From an uncultured Glaciecola sp. (GTDB lineage: Bacteria > Pseudomonadota > Gammaproteobacteria > Enterobacterales > Alteromonadaceae): a stretch of DNA of 53,542 nucleotides. Within the stretch, counting starts at the first letter, position 1. Each line of letters starts with the position of its first letter. The position numbers were made by a program, and so were the translations under genes. The notes under the pieces were generated by a model. The model did no database searches. It saw nothing but the letters and a program-made list of their open reading frames with translations, and was not told where the DNA came from. The DNA is taken from positions 1 to 53,542 of the forward strand of contig CANMCE010000021.1 of NCBI GenBank assembly GCA_947496235.1, written 5' to 3'. Below are positions 1 through 9,321 of the stretch, piece after piece.

Positions 1-74
1 GGTCAGCAGTCGCCCCATGAATTTGAAGAAATATACAAATTCGCTAGTTGAGTGTCTACAGATTTAGGGGAAGA

Positions 75-266
75 TCAGACATCACATTGTAAGCTAGCTT
101 CAAAAGCATCTAGACCGCCGGATTGTTTTTCTACAATGTGTTTAAATCGTGATTGATCAATATTAGCTTTTATCATCACCTGAGTAGATTTATCGGTTGC
201 AGACACTGTCGATACAAATAGAACCAATAGAGAAATTAGCATCCAGCTATTTTTTAACAACATCAT
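75..266 (-). CDS. small secreted protein, unknown function
   Basis: This short protein of about 62 residues has a convincing signal peptide: a hydrophobic stretch (WMLISLLVLFVSTVSA) with a likely cut after SA, leaving a mature peptide of roughly 40 residues. An AGAAGGA ribosome site at 271-277 supports translation. There are two consecutive ATG codons at 266 and 263, and the second has the better spacing (7 bases). The mature part has one cysteine near the end and no motif I recognise. It stands alone, divergent from the helicase gene that follows. I cannot assign a function; the signal peptide and ribosome site are the only reasons to call it real. Confidence 0.5.
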   Translation of the reverse strand: MMLLKNSWMLISLLVLFVSTVSATDKSTQVMIKANIDQSRFKHIVEKQSGGLDAFEASLQCDV

Positions 267-443
267 AAGATCCTTCTGTTGGGTTAGTTCTACATTATCA
301 CTAACCAGTGAACAGTGCTAACCTATGTACGATAACTAAAGTACTAATGTTTGATAACCTAAACTTCCTTACGCAATTTAGATATTTAGTCGCTCGGTTT
401 TAGCCTTCGTGTTAGAATAACGGTTTCCATCAGAGCCAGTTGT

Positions 444-1802
444 ATGTTATTCACCAATTTAGGTTTATCCCCTGAGATTCTTCGTGCCTTAGAACAAAAA
501 GGTTACACTTCGCCTACACCTATTCAAGCGCAAGGTATTACGCCTATTTTAGAAGGTAAGGATGTACTAGCAGCTGCACAAACGGGCACAGGTAAGACTG
601 CTGGTTTTATCCTTCCCATTATTGAAAAACTATTGAAGGGTAAAAAGACCCGAGGAAATAGCACTAGAGCATTGGTCCTCACTCCTACAAGAGAATTAGC
701 GGCTCAAGTGCAAGAAAACGCAGCGTATTACGCTAAATACACAAATATCCGTAGTGATGTGGTATTCGGTGGTGTGAAAATAAACCCGCAAATGCAGCGG
801 TTACGGGGCGGTGTGGATATTTTGATTGCCACTCCGGGAAGGTTACTCGACTTACATCAGCAAAATGCCATTAAGTTTGATCAAATAGATACCTTTGTGT
901 TGGACGAAGCTGATCGTATGTTAGATATGGGCTTCATTCGAGATATTCGTAAAATAATTGCTTTGTTACCAGCAAAACGTCAGAACCTGATGTTTTCGGC
1001 GACTTTCTCTGCTGATATTAAAACCTTAGCAAAAGACATAGTTCAAAATCCAATTGAAATTTCAGTATCACCAGAAAACGCAACTGCACATACGGTAGAA
1101 CAATGGATTGTGCCTATTGATAAAGCCAATAAACCTGTCGCATTAATTCATTTACTGAAAGAAAATAAATGGCGGCAGGTTTTAGTGTTTAGTCGCACCA
1201 AGCACGGCGCAAATAGACTTGCAGAACGACTAAGTAAAGCGAACATTCCAGCCGCTGCGATCCACGGTAATAAAAGCCAAGGTGCGCGAACTAAAGCATT
1301 AGCAGCGTTTAAAGACGGCACCGTTAGAGTTCTAGTGGCAACGGATATTGCTGCTCGTGGTATTGATATTAAAGAATTACCGCACGTTATCAATTTCGAC
1401 TTACCTAACGTGCCAGAAGATTACGTGCATCGAATTGGCCGCACTGGTAGGGCAGGTAGCAGTGGACAAGCTATTTCATTGGTGAGTGTGGATGAATTTG
1501 ATGAATTATGTGATATTGAGCAAGTCATTCAACAGCTTTTAGAACGTCGCGAAATGCCAGGTTTCGAGCCAAGATTTCCAATACCAGTAGTGGACTTGAA
1601 AGCACCACGTAAACCCAAGAAGCCTAAAAAGCCCAAAAAGCAAAAGCCAACAACTCAACCAAAACAGATTTCACAGGCTAATAGCCAGTCAAAAAAATCA
1701 AACGAAAAGCCCAAGACTTCGCAAAGTCCAAATGCTAAAAAACGACGAAATCCAAGGCGAAATCGAGCGACTAACCACAAAACCACTGGATCCAATAATT
1801 GA
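444..1802 (+). CDS. rhlE: ATP-dependent RNA helicase, RhlE-type DEAD-box
   Basis: The 452-residue protein carries the full DEAD-box set in order: Q motif (GYTSPTPIQ), Walker A (AQTGTGKT), [18 protein letters not shown] within [16 protein letters not shown], then in the second RecA domain [17 protein letters not shown] and [10 protein letters not shown]. After about residue 385 it has a lysine/proline/arginine-rich disordered tail (repeated KPKK), typical of RhlE-family RNA-binding extensions. The expected role is ATP-driven unwinding of short RNA duplexes in ribosome assembly or RNA decay, often cold-induced in marine relatives. ATG start; the ribosome site is weak. It appears monocistronic. 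A clear paralogue lies at 51528-52772. Confidence 0.95.
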   Translation: MLFTNLGLSPEILRALEQKGYTSPTPIQAQGITPILEGKDVLAAAQTGTGKTAGFILPIIEKLLKGKKTRGNSTRALVLTPTRELAAQVQENAAYYAKYTNIRSDVVFGGVKINPQMQRLRGGVDILIATPGRLLDLHQQNAIKFDQIDTFVLDEADRMLDMGFIRDIRKIIALLPAKRQNLMFSATFSADIKTLAKDIVQNPIEISVSPENATAHTVEQWIVPIDKANKPVALIHLLKENKWRQVLVFSRTKHGANRLAERLSKANIPAAAIHGNKSQGARTKALAAFKDGTVRVLVATDIAARGIDIKELPHVINFDLPNVPEDYVHRIGRTGRAGSSGQAISLVSVDEFDELCDIEQVIQQLLERREMPGFEPRFPIPVVDLKAPRKPKKPKKPKKQKPTTQPKQISQANSQSKKSNEKPKTSQSPNAKKRRNPRRNRATNHKTTGSNN

Positions 1803-1904
1803 GAATTAGATCAGCAATTGTAATAAATTAATTTGGACGCTGTTACATGAATAACGTATAAAAGAGGTTCTAATTAAATATTATGCTCTTGAAGGATTCA
1901 TAGT

Positions 1905-2678
1905 ATGAGCCGGATATTTAGAAAACAGCGCTATAAATTGTTACTCAAGCAACGTCTTAAAAAATATATTTCTTATGCTTTTGGGGAAATATTATTGGTC
2001 GTAATAGGGATATTAATTGCTCTGCAATTGAATAATTGGAACGAACAGCGCAAGCTGCAACATGACGTCAATCAATTACAACAGCAGTTATATCAGGAAC
2101 TTTCTGATACGCATAAATACTTACAACACACTAATAATAGGCTTTTACAGTATATTGGTTATCTAGAGTGGCTGATAGTCCACTGGTCATCTCTAGAATA
2201 TGAGAAAGTTTATACTCACATCCCCAGTGAATTTGCTAAGCAGAATCTAACACTACAGTTTTATTTCACAAGTTACTCCCAATTTTACGATCCCAAGCAT
2301 AGTATTTTTGATGAAGCACTATATGATGGTTCGATGTCTTCCATGGATGTGGAGTTTGTTGCAGCGTTGAATGAAGTATATGTTGGAAGTAATGCTCGAA
2401 TTAATCAGTTAATTCAAGAAGAATATATATTAGGCAATGAACTGAACAATTACATAGATAAGTCTTACGGTCATTTATTTTTAAACGCAAAGCGAGATGA
2501 GCAAGATTGGAGTGAGAATACGTACCAACTGCTATTAGCAGAATTTCGAAACGATGGCGTATTAAGGGCAAAACTCGATTCACGTTTGCAGAGAATTAAA
2601 AGTAGACTGTTGATATCTAATTACAGTTTAGAGCTAGTTGAAGATACGTTAGAAAAGTTTAAAGCAGTATCAAAATAA
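1905..2678 (+). CDS. DUF6090 family membrane-anchored protein
   Basis: The 257-residue protein begins with a basic N-terminus followed by one transmembrane segment containing GEILLVVIGILIALQLNNW, the hallmark of DUF6090 proteins. The rest is polar and mostly helical, starting with a glutamine-rich coiled-coil-like stretch. It is probably held in the inner membrane by the single helix, with the large domain on the periplasmic side under the positive-inside rule; that topology is inferred. A GAAGGA ribosome site 8 bases before the ATG fixes the start. The family has no established function that I know of. A second protein with the same N-terminal signature lies at 29844-30560. Confidence 0.8.
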   Translation: MSRIFRKQRYKLLLKQRLKKYISYAFGEILLVVIGILIALQLNNWNEQRKLQHDVNQLQQQLYQELSDTHKYLQHTNNRLLQYIGYLEWLIVHWSSLEYEKVYTHIPSEFAKQNLTLQFYFTSYSQFYDPKHSIFDEALYDGSMSSMDVEFVAALNEVYVGSNARINQLIQEEYILGNELNNYIDKSYGHLFLNAKRDEQDWSENTYQLLLAEFRNDGVLRAKLDSRLQRIKSRLLISNYSLELVEDTLEKFKAVSK

Positions 2679-2763
2679 ACATTTTAAATTGTTTTGGGAT
2701 TTCGCAAAACTTAGATAACAATCTACTTAATTTTGAACATTCAATATAAATTTAGGAATTTAA

Positions 2764-2809
2764 TATGGAAACAATAAACTCACTAAAAGTGTAAGTTATT
2801 GTCTCCATA
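2764..2809. repeat. long inverted repeat between convergent genes
   Basis: TATGGAAACAATAA (2764-2777) is answered by TTATTGTCTCCATA (2796-2809), which is 13 of 14 positions complementary. A smaller CACT/AGTG hairpin sits inside the loop. It lies between the 3' end of the DUF6090 gene and the 3' end of cstA. A bidirectional transcription terminator is the simplest reading, although no strong T tract follows. Confidence 0.55.
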
Positions 2810-2834
2810 ATTAAAATTATAAAGCGATCTGTAA

Positions 2835-4508
2835 TCAAGAAACTTTACTTTCGCGTCTGTATTTTGCAATGACAGACCATGCTTCAAGCATCACCAGTAC
2901 GCTAACAACCAATACTACTAAATCTAAGAATACCAACAGATAGTTAGCGTCTGTCCAGTATTCTTTTAGTTTAATAAGGCCGGCAAAGAATGCCATGACC
3001 AACACAAAGGTCATTGGAATCAGGGTATAGATCGCAGGACGATTCATTTTGATTAACATGACAGAGATAACAAGCAACGTTAAAGATGCCAGGATCTGAT
3101 TGGTTGAACCAAATAAAGGCCAGATAATCATGCCACCACTGCCAGACGCGCCGCCAGCACCAAACGCCAATAATAAACAAGTCGCAACAGCTACTAGGGT
3201 CGCTACTATGCCGTTTCTTAACGCTTTTAGGTTATAAATTTCGCCCCATTCTTGGATAATGTATCTTTGTAACCGAACGCCTGAGTCCATGGTAGTACCA
3301 GCAAAAAGCACAACCATTACAGCAAGTATGGTAGAAGAGAAATCAACCGGCAATCCCCAACCTTGTTGGATAAGATTAGCCCCACCGGTGATAAAGGCTG
3401 CAACACTACCATCGCCTAAATGACTGTATACTTCATGCCATTCTTCAGGAGATGCTGCTAGGGCTACACCACTTACCGCTACTATGGTGATTAGGGCGAG
3501 GCAGCCTTCACCAACAGCGCCTAAATAGCCTACAAAACGGGCATCAGTTTCTTTATTTAACTGCTTAGAGCTGGTACCGGAAGATACTATGCCGTGGAAG
3601 CCTGATACAGCGCCGCAGGCAATAGTCACAAATAACAAAGGAATTAAACTTGGGGTATCAATGGCGGTTTGTGTATTAAACGCTGGCGCAGTAATGTCTG
3701 GCATTGACATAAATACAGCGCCGTAAAGTAAGAATAATCCAACTAATAACTGCATTCCATTGATGAAGTCACGAGGTTGTAACAGCATCCATACTGGAAG
3801 CAAAGAAGCGATTGCAGCGTAAACAAACAAAATGATAATCCAGTTTGCATTCGCCGTTAAACCGAATAAATTTTCTGGTAGTTCTAATGGAATGTAGCTT
3901 CCGGCATACACTGATGCATACAATACAATAATACCAGCTATGCACATGGGAATAAGGCTGAAATTGCGCTTTAATAATTGGCCTATGATTAGGGCTACCA
4001 CTATAGCTGCCCATGCAGGAAATACTGCATTAGGTTGGGAAACAAAGGATTTGGCTATGACCACACCAAATACTGCATTTACCATCAACAATACAAGGAA
4101 AACCACTATCATAAACAGTGATCGAGAGCGCTTACCGATAACGCTTTCTGACAATGCGCCCATTGATTTACCCTTGTGGCGATTACTAGCCCACAATGCG
4201 CCCATGTCATGCACGCCGGCAAAAAAGATAGTACCAAAAACGACCCAAAGAACCGCTGGTACCCAACCCCAATAAACCGCAATTGCTGGCCCAACGATAG
4301 GCGCAGCGCCTGCTACAGAGGTAAAATGGTGACCCCATAAAACCACTTTGTTTGTAGGAACAAAATCAACGCCATCACGCAGCTCATTGGCTGGTGTGAC
4401 AAAATTCTCATCTAAGCGAAATATTCTTGTGGCAATGAATTTGGAATAAACAAACCATCCAAATAGCATTCCCACGATGCCTAGTACGACGATCATTATT
4501 GATTGCAT
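2835..4508 (-). CDS. cstA: carbon starvation protein CstA family transporter
   Basis: This 557-residue, highly hydrophobic protein has roughly a dozen or more membrane segments and clear CstA signatures: GVHDMGALWAS with the basic loop NRHKGKSMG, the GFHGIVSSGTSSKQLNKETD segment, and GGMIIWPLFGSTNQILA near the C-terminus. CstA/BtsT proteins import peptides or pyruvate during carbon limitation. It is shorter than E. coli CstA (about 700 residues) and matches the short subfamily. ATG start with AGGA about 10 bases upstream. No gene for a small YbdD-like partner is visible beside it. The substrate cannot be decided from the sequence. Confidence 0.93.
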   Translation of the reverse strand: MQSIMIVVLGIVGMLFGWFVYSKFIATRIFRLDENFVTPANELRDGVDFVPTNKVVLWGHHFTSVAGAAPIVGPAIAVYWGWVPAVLWVVFGTIFFAGVHDMGALWASNRHKGKSMGALSESVIGKRSRSLFMIVVFLVLLMVNAVFGVVIAKSFVSQPNAVFPAWAAIVVALIIGQLLKRNFSLIPMCIAGIIVLYASVYAGSYIPLELPENLFGLTANANWIIILFVYAAIASLLPVWMLLQPRDFINGMQLLVGLFLLYGAVFMSMPDITAPAFNTQTAIDTPSLIPLLFVTIACGAVSGFHGIVSSGTSSKQLNKETDARFVGYLGAVGEGCLALITIVAVSGVALAASPEEWHEVYSHLGDGSVAAFITGGANLIQQGWGLPVDFSSTILAVMVVLFAGTTMDSGVRLQRYIIQEWGEIYNLKALRNGIVATLVAVATCLLLAFGAGGASGSGGMIIWPLFGSTNQILASLTLLVISVMLIKMNRPAIYTLIPMTFVLVMAFFAGLIKLKEYWTDANYLLVFLDLVVLVVSVLVMLEAWSVIAKYRRESKVS

Positions 4509-4604
4509 ATTATTTTTATCCTAATTACTTTAATGACGTCTATCAATGATTCTTGATATACGATATTGAAGAGCTTTCTAGATCAGAAAAACTCGGCGCG
4601 CATT

Positions 4605-4623
4605 AAACCACTGAATGTGGCTT
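4605..4623 (-). terminator. stem-loop after the luciferase-like oxidoreductase gene
   Basis: AAACCAC and GTGGCTT form a 7-bp stem (one wobble pair on the transcribed strand) with a 5-base loop, about 30 bases downstream of the oxidoreductase stop codon on the minus strand. A short T-rich stretch follows. It is a weak terminator candidate separating that gene from cstA. A second small palindrome (TAAGAC/GTCTTA) sits at 4636-4651. Confidence 0.4.
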
Positions 4624-4655
4624 AACGCTCGCCTGTAAGACTAAGGTCTTAGAGG

Positions 4656-5645
4656 TTATTGTAGTTCATCCCTTAGCTCGGCCATCAAGGTTAAACTTCT
4701 CAAGCGTGCTTTTGGCTCGTGGATGGGAAAAGATACAATCAATTCATCTATAGCTGTTTGATTTATGAAAGCGTCTAATTTAGCTCTTACTGAGGATTTT
4801 GTACCCACTAAAGCATATTGCAAAATATGATTCACCATGTGTTTTTCAGCAGGAGTCCAACTTTCAGAAATAGTCTTATCAGGTTTAGGAAATGGGGTAT
4901 TGGCGCGACTGGTGTGCATTTGCACAAATTTCTGCTGTACCGAAGTGAACTGGTAATTAGCTTCCTCTTCAGTATCCGCTAGTACCACCATAATGCCCGC
5001 CATAGAATAGGGTTGTGGGTTTTGTTCACTAGGTTTAAATTGATTGCGATAAATGGTCAATGCATCTATTAGTTGGTCAGGTGCAAAATGAGACGCGTAA
5101 GCGAAAGGTAAGCCCAACTGCGCAGCTAATTGAGCGCTGTATAAACTCGATCCTAGTAACCACAGAGGTACATGAGTATTGTGCCCTGGAATAGATAATA
5201 CTGGTCGACTTTCCGCTCCAAGATAGCCTTGTAATTCAAGAATATCTTGAGGATATTGATCCACTGACATTTCGCTGTTGCGTCGAAGCGCTTGGGAAGT
5301 ACGCATATCAGTGCCTGGCGCGCGGCCTAGACCTAAGTCAATACGATTGCCATAGAGTTCAGCCAAAGTACCAAACTGTTCAGCAATGACCAAGGGCGAA
5401 TGATTAGGCAGCATTACACCTCCACTGCCAATGCGAATCTTATTGGTCGCGGCGCCAATGTGGGACAAGAGAACAGCGGTGGCGGAACTGGCCACACTGC
5501 GCATTCCGTGATGTTCGGCTAACCAATAGCGTGAATAATTATGTTCTTCCGCAGCCACAGCCATTTTACGGGTCATTTGCAACGCATCTGCGATTGAACG
5601 TCCTTCAGCTACCGAAGCTAAATCTAATATAGAAATTGGTATCAT
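4656..5645 (-). CDS. luciferase-like (LLM class) flavin-dependent oxidoreductase, group 1
   Basis: The 329-residue protein matches bacterial luciferase-like monooxygenases of the YhbW/MsnO8 type. It opens with [12 protein letters not shown], followed by [20 protein letters not shown], the strand [24 protein letters not shown] and the diagnostic [11 protein letters not shown]. These features form the FMN-binding TIM barrel of the family. A role as an FMNH2-dependent monooxygenase is expected, but the natural substrate of this group is unknown. ATG start; no strong ribosome site. It appears monocistronic, with a hairpin after its stop codon and cstA downstream in the same direction. Confidence 0.9.
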   Translation of the reverse strand: MIPISILDLASVAEGRSIADALQMTRKMAVAAEEHNYSRYWLAEHHGMRSVASSATAVLLSHIGAATNKIRIGSGGVMLPNHSPLVIAEQFGTLAELYGNRIDLGLGRAPGTDMRTSQALRRNSEMSVDQYPQDILELQGYLGAESRPVLSIPGHNTHVPLWLLGSSLYSAQLAAQLGLPFAYASHFAPDQLIDALTIYRNQFKPSEQNPQPYSMAGIMVVLADTEEEANYQFTSVQQKFVQMHTSRANTPFPKPDKTISESWTPAEKHMVNHILQYALVGTKSSVRAKLDAFINQTAIDELIVSFPIHEPKARLRSLTLMAELRDELQ

Positions 5646-5774
5646 TTATTTGCTTAGTTACATTATTTCTCAATATTGAAGAGATGTGGTCAACTTGTCT
5701 ATAAACAAGTCATGTCGTCAATAGCTTCTAGACGTTGAAAGATATTTTTCAATTGACCAAGTTGGATATTCAAA

Positions 5775-6104
5775 TTACGCTATTTTCTCTTCTTTACCTA
5801 CATATCTCCATATTAGAAAGGCAGAAAAACTTAAGCCGAACATTATGAAAGAATATATAGGATAATCTTCAAATAGCAGGAATTCGCCTTCGAAAAAGTA
5901 TTCAAATCCATAGATAATAAGGAAGAATATAAGAGGAATTGCGCTTAAGCATCCCACAAAGAACAAGAGCGCCCCAAGCATGGTGCCCAACTTAAACACT
6001 ATGCTGATATCTTTGGCTGTTGCCATTTGAATCAGCCCATATGAGAAGGTGATTATCGTGAAAACAATAAGCAGTAAAGACACGAGATAAATCAAGTGTA
6101 ACAA
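5775..6104 (-). CDS. small integral membrane protein, three predicted helices
   Basis: This product of about 109 residues has three hydrophobic segments: around LIYLVSLLLIVFTIITFSYG, around GALLFFVGCLSAIPLIFFLIIYG and near SFIMFGLSFSAFLIW. It ends in a charged tail (GKEEKIA). I place the start at TTG 6104 because a good ribosome site (GAGGGA, 6 bases upstream) precedes it. A further in-frame TTG at 6164 would overlap the upstream epimerase gene and has no such site. It lies directly downstream of that epimerase in the same orientation and is probably cotranscribed. No family is recognised. Confidence 0.6.
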   Translation of the reverse strand: MLHLIYLVSLLLIVFTIITFSYGLIQMATAKDISIVFKLGTMLGALLFFVGCLSAIPLIFFLIIYGFEYFFEGEFLLFEDYPIYSFIMFGLSFSAFLIWRYVGKEEKIA

Positions 6105-6144
6105 TAGCTTTCCCTCGCTAAAAAGTTTCTCATTTATACAATTT

Positions 6145-7041
6145 TTATAAATGATTCCAATCAATATTGGGGTCTGTTAAAACCTTTTTAATCGAAGGAA
6201 GTTCTGGGTTTTTAGTTGCTTCCAGCACTTTTTGATTATTAAGCACATTATAAAAAATATGCTCATCTGAATTAAAATCTTGAAGTTGCTCATTAATTTG
6301 CAAATTAGTTTCAAATATTGAGGCGACTATTTCGATTAAATCCCTTAGAGAAGCTTCTTGACCTGTAGAAAGGTTGTAAGTATTTAAATTATCAATAGGT
6401 CTCGAAATAAGTTTCAGGCTAAGCTGCATCAAGTCATTCATTTGGATATAATCTCTCACAGTTTTCGCTGGCACTCTAAGGTTAATAGAGGAAGTGGAAT
6501 TTTTAATTGAATCCAATAAGTACTTTACAAAGCCTACGCCATTTTTGACTGTTTGTCCTCCACCATAAGGGTTTGTAATTCGCAAAATTAATCCCTTTTT
6601 AACGTATTTATTTACTAACTCCTCTTGTAGAGCTTTTTGTATTCCATATGAGGATATAGGTTTAAGCTCATCCGATTCAACCGCAGGAGAAGACCGTTCT
6701 CCATAAACAGTTCCTCCGCTAGAAATAAAAATGTAGGGGAGATTTGCATAATGTTCTTTTAACAGGATTTGGTAAGGTTGTAATAATTTCTTTATTTCAC
6801 TTACTGGTTGATTTGGCGAATTAGGTGAGACATAACTCACAAAGTCGATGACCAAATCACAGTTCAACTTTTCTAAATGGTCTACCGCTTTGTGATCACT
6901 TAAATCAATGGCATGATGATCTTTGCGGCTAGCAGTAACACTTCTGCCTGCACATAAAACGGTATATCCCGACTGGATTAAGTGCTTTGAAAATGCTTGG
7001 CCTAAATATCCATTTCCACCTAAAAGCAAAACACGTTTCAT
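6145..7041 (-). CDS. NAD-dependent epimerase/dehydratase (SDR family)
   Basis: The 298-residue extended short-chain dehydrogenase starts with the nucleotide-binding glycine motif GGNGYLGQAF. It has the active-site serine region (ISSGGTVYGE) and a YxxxK catalytic pair (YGIQK). These enzymes act on nucleotide sugars through an NAD(P) cofactor (epimerisation, dehydration or reduction). It lies just outside the exopolysaccharide operons and runs leftward, so it may supply a sugar nucleotide for that locus, but this is only positional inference. ATG start; the ribosome site is weak (AAGAG about 13 bases upstream). The exact substrate cannot be read from the sequence. Confidence 0.85.
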   Translation of the reverse strand: MKRVLLLGGNGYLGQAFSKHLIQSGYTVLCAGRSVTASRKDHHAIDLSDHKAVDHLEKLNCDLVIDFVSYVSPNSPNQPVSEIKKLLQPYQILLKEHYANLPYIFISSGGTVYGERSSPAVESDELKPISSYGIQKALQEELVNKYVKKGLILRITNPYGGGQTVKNGVGFVKYLLDSIKNSTSSINLRVPAKTVRDYIQMNDLMQLSLKLISRPIDNLNTYNLSTGQEASLRDLIEIVASIFETNLQINEQLQDFNSDEHIFYNVLNNQKVLEATKNPELPSIKKVLTDPNIDWNHL

Positions 7042-7483
7042 TAGATTAAATTCACTCTTTTACATAGGGATGAAGTTCTATTGATTTGTGACTCACTGAT
7101 CAGTCTCAGGTGACTTAGCAAGTTGTCATTAACGAATTCAACAACAACGCGTAAAACAGAGTAAAAACTAAAAATTAAAACATGCATGCTAGGCGTAAGA
7201 TTTCCTTGTCTGATAACTTCAAAATACAGTAAATAACAATATTTGTGTATTGAAGTAGTGAAAAGCGTCCGTATCATCTATATGACCATTATTTACTCAT
7301 AAATTCCAGTCATTTTACATGGCTCTTAACAATTGTTTTCCTGCAAAATAGTCTTGTTTAAAAAATAATCAAAAACAATCTTTGCAAGCATGGATATTTG
7401 GTGTAGGATAATTTTTAGCTGCCTTTTGTGTAGTAGGTAATAAAGGAATAGCAAGCGCCGATTTTAAAAGGAAAATAGGTCCC
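7042..7483. other. 442-bp divergent intergenic region
   Basis: This AT-rich stretch separates the leftward epimerase from the rightward PEP-CTERM-like gene and must hold promoters for both. I found no convincing -35/-10 pair and no sigma-54 -24/-12 box. The sigma-54 box was looked for because exosortase-linked genes in other bacteria can use RpoN. A 78-codon frame on the minus strand (7041-7277) does not look protein-like. Confidence 0.4.
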
Positions 7484-8089
7484 ATGAAAAAGTTAATATT
7501 TATATTTTTACTCGTAGTGCAAGCAAATGCAGCTTTCGCGTCTGCTCTTATTTATGGTTTTGAAGGTGAGGTCACCTTTACTAATGAAGGACCTAATAAT
7601 AGTTTCAGCATTGGTGATACTGTAAACTACAGTTATTTAATCTCCCTAGATAGAGACGCTGAGTTTTCTCTTGTTGGGGATGCAGTGGTAACTACGTTTT
7701 CAGTTCTAGATGGATTACCAGCCTATTATGCAGAATATCTTGGCGGTGACTTACCCTCAGATCCAGTACAAAACAATATTTTCGAATCCTTTAATTATGG
7801 AAACCACACGCCGGTAGCGTCTGGGTTTTATTCCGCGATACAAACATTCTTGCCAAGCCTCTCATTTTTGTTTCCAACAAATTTTGACAGCACAGTGTAC
7901 GATTGGGATTTTGGAACCGCATTCACCCTTCAAAACATTTGGGTAAATGACAATGGTGAAGAGTTTGCGCTAGAAGCTCAGTTGAATCTTATATCTATTA
8001 GCGTAGTTAATGACGTTAGCGCTAGCGAGTCAGGTGTGCTGTTGTTGTTGGGTTCATTAGCATTGCTTTATGTGAGAAGAAAACGTTAA
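7484..8089 (+). CDS. secreted protein with PEP-CTERM-like C-terminal sorting signal
   Basis: The 201-residue protein has an N-terminal signal peptide (KLIFIFLLVVQANAAFA) and a beta-rich middle low in lysine with no free cysteines. It ends in the three-part tail ASES, then GVLLLLGSLALLYV, then RRKR. That tail of short polar motif, one hydrophobic helix and arginine cluster has the architecture of PEP-CTERM/exosortase substrates, although ES replaces the usual PEP core. Such proteins are cut and anchored by an exosortase and are usually linked to exopolysaccharide loci, which fits the cluster starting 100 bases downstream. No exosortase gene lies in this window. ATG start with AGG upstream. Confidence 0.7.
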   Translation: MKKLIFIFLLVVQANAAFASALIYGFEGEVTFTNEGPNNSFSIGDTVNYSYLISLDRDAEFSLVGDAVVTTFSVLDGLPAYYAEYLGGDLPSDPVQNNIFESFNYGNHTPVASGFYSAIQTFLPSLSFLFPTNFDSTVYDWDFGTAFTLQNIWVNDNGEEFALEAQLNLISISVVNDVSASESGVLLLLGSLALLYVRRKR

Positions 8090-8116
8090 TAAGTTTTTTA
8101 GCTTTCTTATCGAGCG

Positions 8117-8150
8117 TCGAAGACAGATTGAACATTCATTCTGTTTTCGA
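8117..8150. terminator. hairpin between convergent genes
   Basis: TCGAAGACAG (8117-8126) pairs with CTGTTTTCGA (8141-8150) over 10 positions with one wobble, loop 14 bases. It sits between the end of the PEP-CTERM-like gene and the end of the leftward exopolysaccharide operon, so it may terminate transcription from either side. No long T run follows. Confidence 0.45.
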
Positions 8151-8205
8151 TGCGACTCACCTCTGTAGACTGTCTTTAATTTCTAGTTGCCTAGTCTAAA
8201 TTTCC

Positions 8206-9321
8206 TCAGCCATTTCTGATTAGATCATATACCTTTATAGTTTCTTTAGCAGTAGCTTCCCACGTGAATTCCTCTGCTCGTTGATATCCTAAGGTTATCA
8301 TTTCGTCTCGTCTTTGCTTATTACTTGTTATAGTGTTTATTGCAGATGAAATACTTTCATAAGAATATGGATCTACGAGTTCTGCAGCTCCGTTAGCAAT
8401 TTCGGGAAGACAGGAGATATTGGATGTGATTACAGGAAGACCACAAGACATAGCTTCAAGAACAGGAAAGCCGAATCCTTCCCATAAGGTTGGAAACAAG
8501 AATAAATCTGCTGCACTATAGAGTGATATTAAATCTTCATCGCTTACATAACCGAGTTCAATAACATCATTTTCTAGCTTCAAACGGCTTATCGTTTCGT
8601 CGATGCCATGTAAATCCCAAAAGCGCCTTCCTGCTAATACTAATTTGTGTTCACTCTTAGTCTGCTGTTTATAATGATGGAATGCTTCTAGCATTGTCGC
8701 AATATTCTTTCTCGCTTCTAGTTTTCCTACATAAAGCAAATAAGGGCCATCTATCTTAAAAACACGCTTAACGACTTGCTGAGCGGTTTCAATTGGTTGC
8801 TTTGTAAATCGATTCTCAATACCGTGGTATACCACTGAAATTTTCTCAAGTGGAATGTTAAAATACTCAGATGTCGTTTGACGACTGTGCTCGGATATAC
8901 AAATTATGTGCTTTGCCTGTGCTAACCCCCTTTCTATCATTGGGCAAAGACGGCGCCTGATAGCTATGGGATAAAACTGAGGGTGCGTAAAAGGCGATAC
9001 ATCATGCATTGTAAAAATGGAGTCGACCAAAGAAAATGGCGCAGGGATAAATGTGCTGTGATATAGAGATACTCCGGAGAGTGATAAGCTAATAGGCAGT
9101 GAAATCGGCAAACTGATCCAACGCATTGAAGGTCTTAAACGATGAAAAATCAGGTTGTCATATTCTTTACTGAATATAGAAACAGCCTTTTCACTGAAGC
9201 AAAATATATGATACTCGTTGTTTGGGTCGTTTTTTGCAACGTTTTCGACCAACATCTTCTCATAGGTTTCGGGGCCAGCGTCTTGCCGTCCAGCGCATGC
9301 GACGAAGATCCCTGTCTTCAT
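8206..9321 (-). CDS. glycosyltransferase family 4 (GT-B fold)
   Basis: The 371-residue protein has a GT4 C-terminal domain: LLYVGKLEARKNI, the strand HKLVLAGR, the loop ELGYVSDEDLISLYSAADLF and an intact EX7E motif in EGFGFPVLEAM. It resembles MtfB/WbaZ-type mannosyl- or related transferases that build polysaccharide repeat units on the cytoplasmic face of the inner membrane. Its ATG overlaps the stop codon of the upstream fusion gene by four bases (ATGA), indicating translational coupling. It is the last gene of the leftward operon. Donor and acceptor sugars cannot be told from the sequence. Confidence 0.92.
   Translation of the reverse strand: MKTGIFVACAGRQDAGPETYEKMLVENVAKNDPNNEYHIFCFSEKAVSIFSKEYDNLIFHRLRPSMRWISLPISLPISLSLSGVSLYHSTFIPAPFSLVDSIFTMHDVSPFTHPQFYPIAIRRRLCPMIERGLAQAKHIICISEHSRQTTSEYFNIPLEKISVVYHGIENRFTKQPIETAQQVVKRVFKIDGPYLLYVGKLEARKNIATMLEAFHHYKQQTKSEHKLVLAGRRFWDLHGIDETISRLKLENDVIELGYVSDEDLISLYSAADLFLFPTLWEGFGFPVLEAMSCGLPVITSNISCLPEIANGAAELVDPYSYESISSAINTITSNKQRRDEMITLGYQRAEEFTWEATAKETIKVYDLIRNG

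Noticed and set aside
3940-4275. 111-codon plus-strand frame inside cstA
   Set aside because: Antisense shadow of a strongly conserved transporter gene; no ribosome site or motif.
7041-7277. 78-codon frame on the minus strand ending in a TAATG overlap with the epimerase start
   Set aside because: The overlap looks like coupling, but the translated sequence has no protein-like pattern, the ribosome site is weak and the composition matches non-coding AT-rich DNA.
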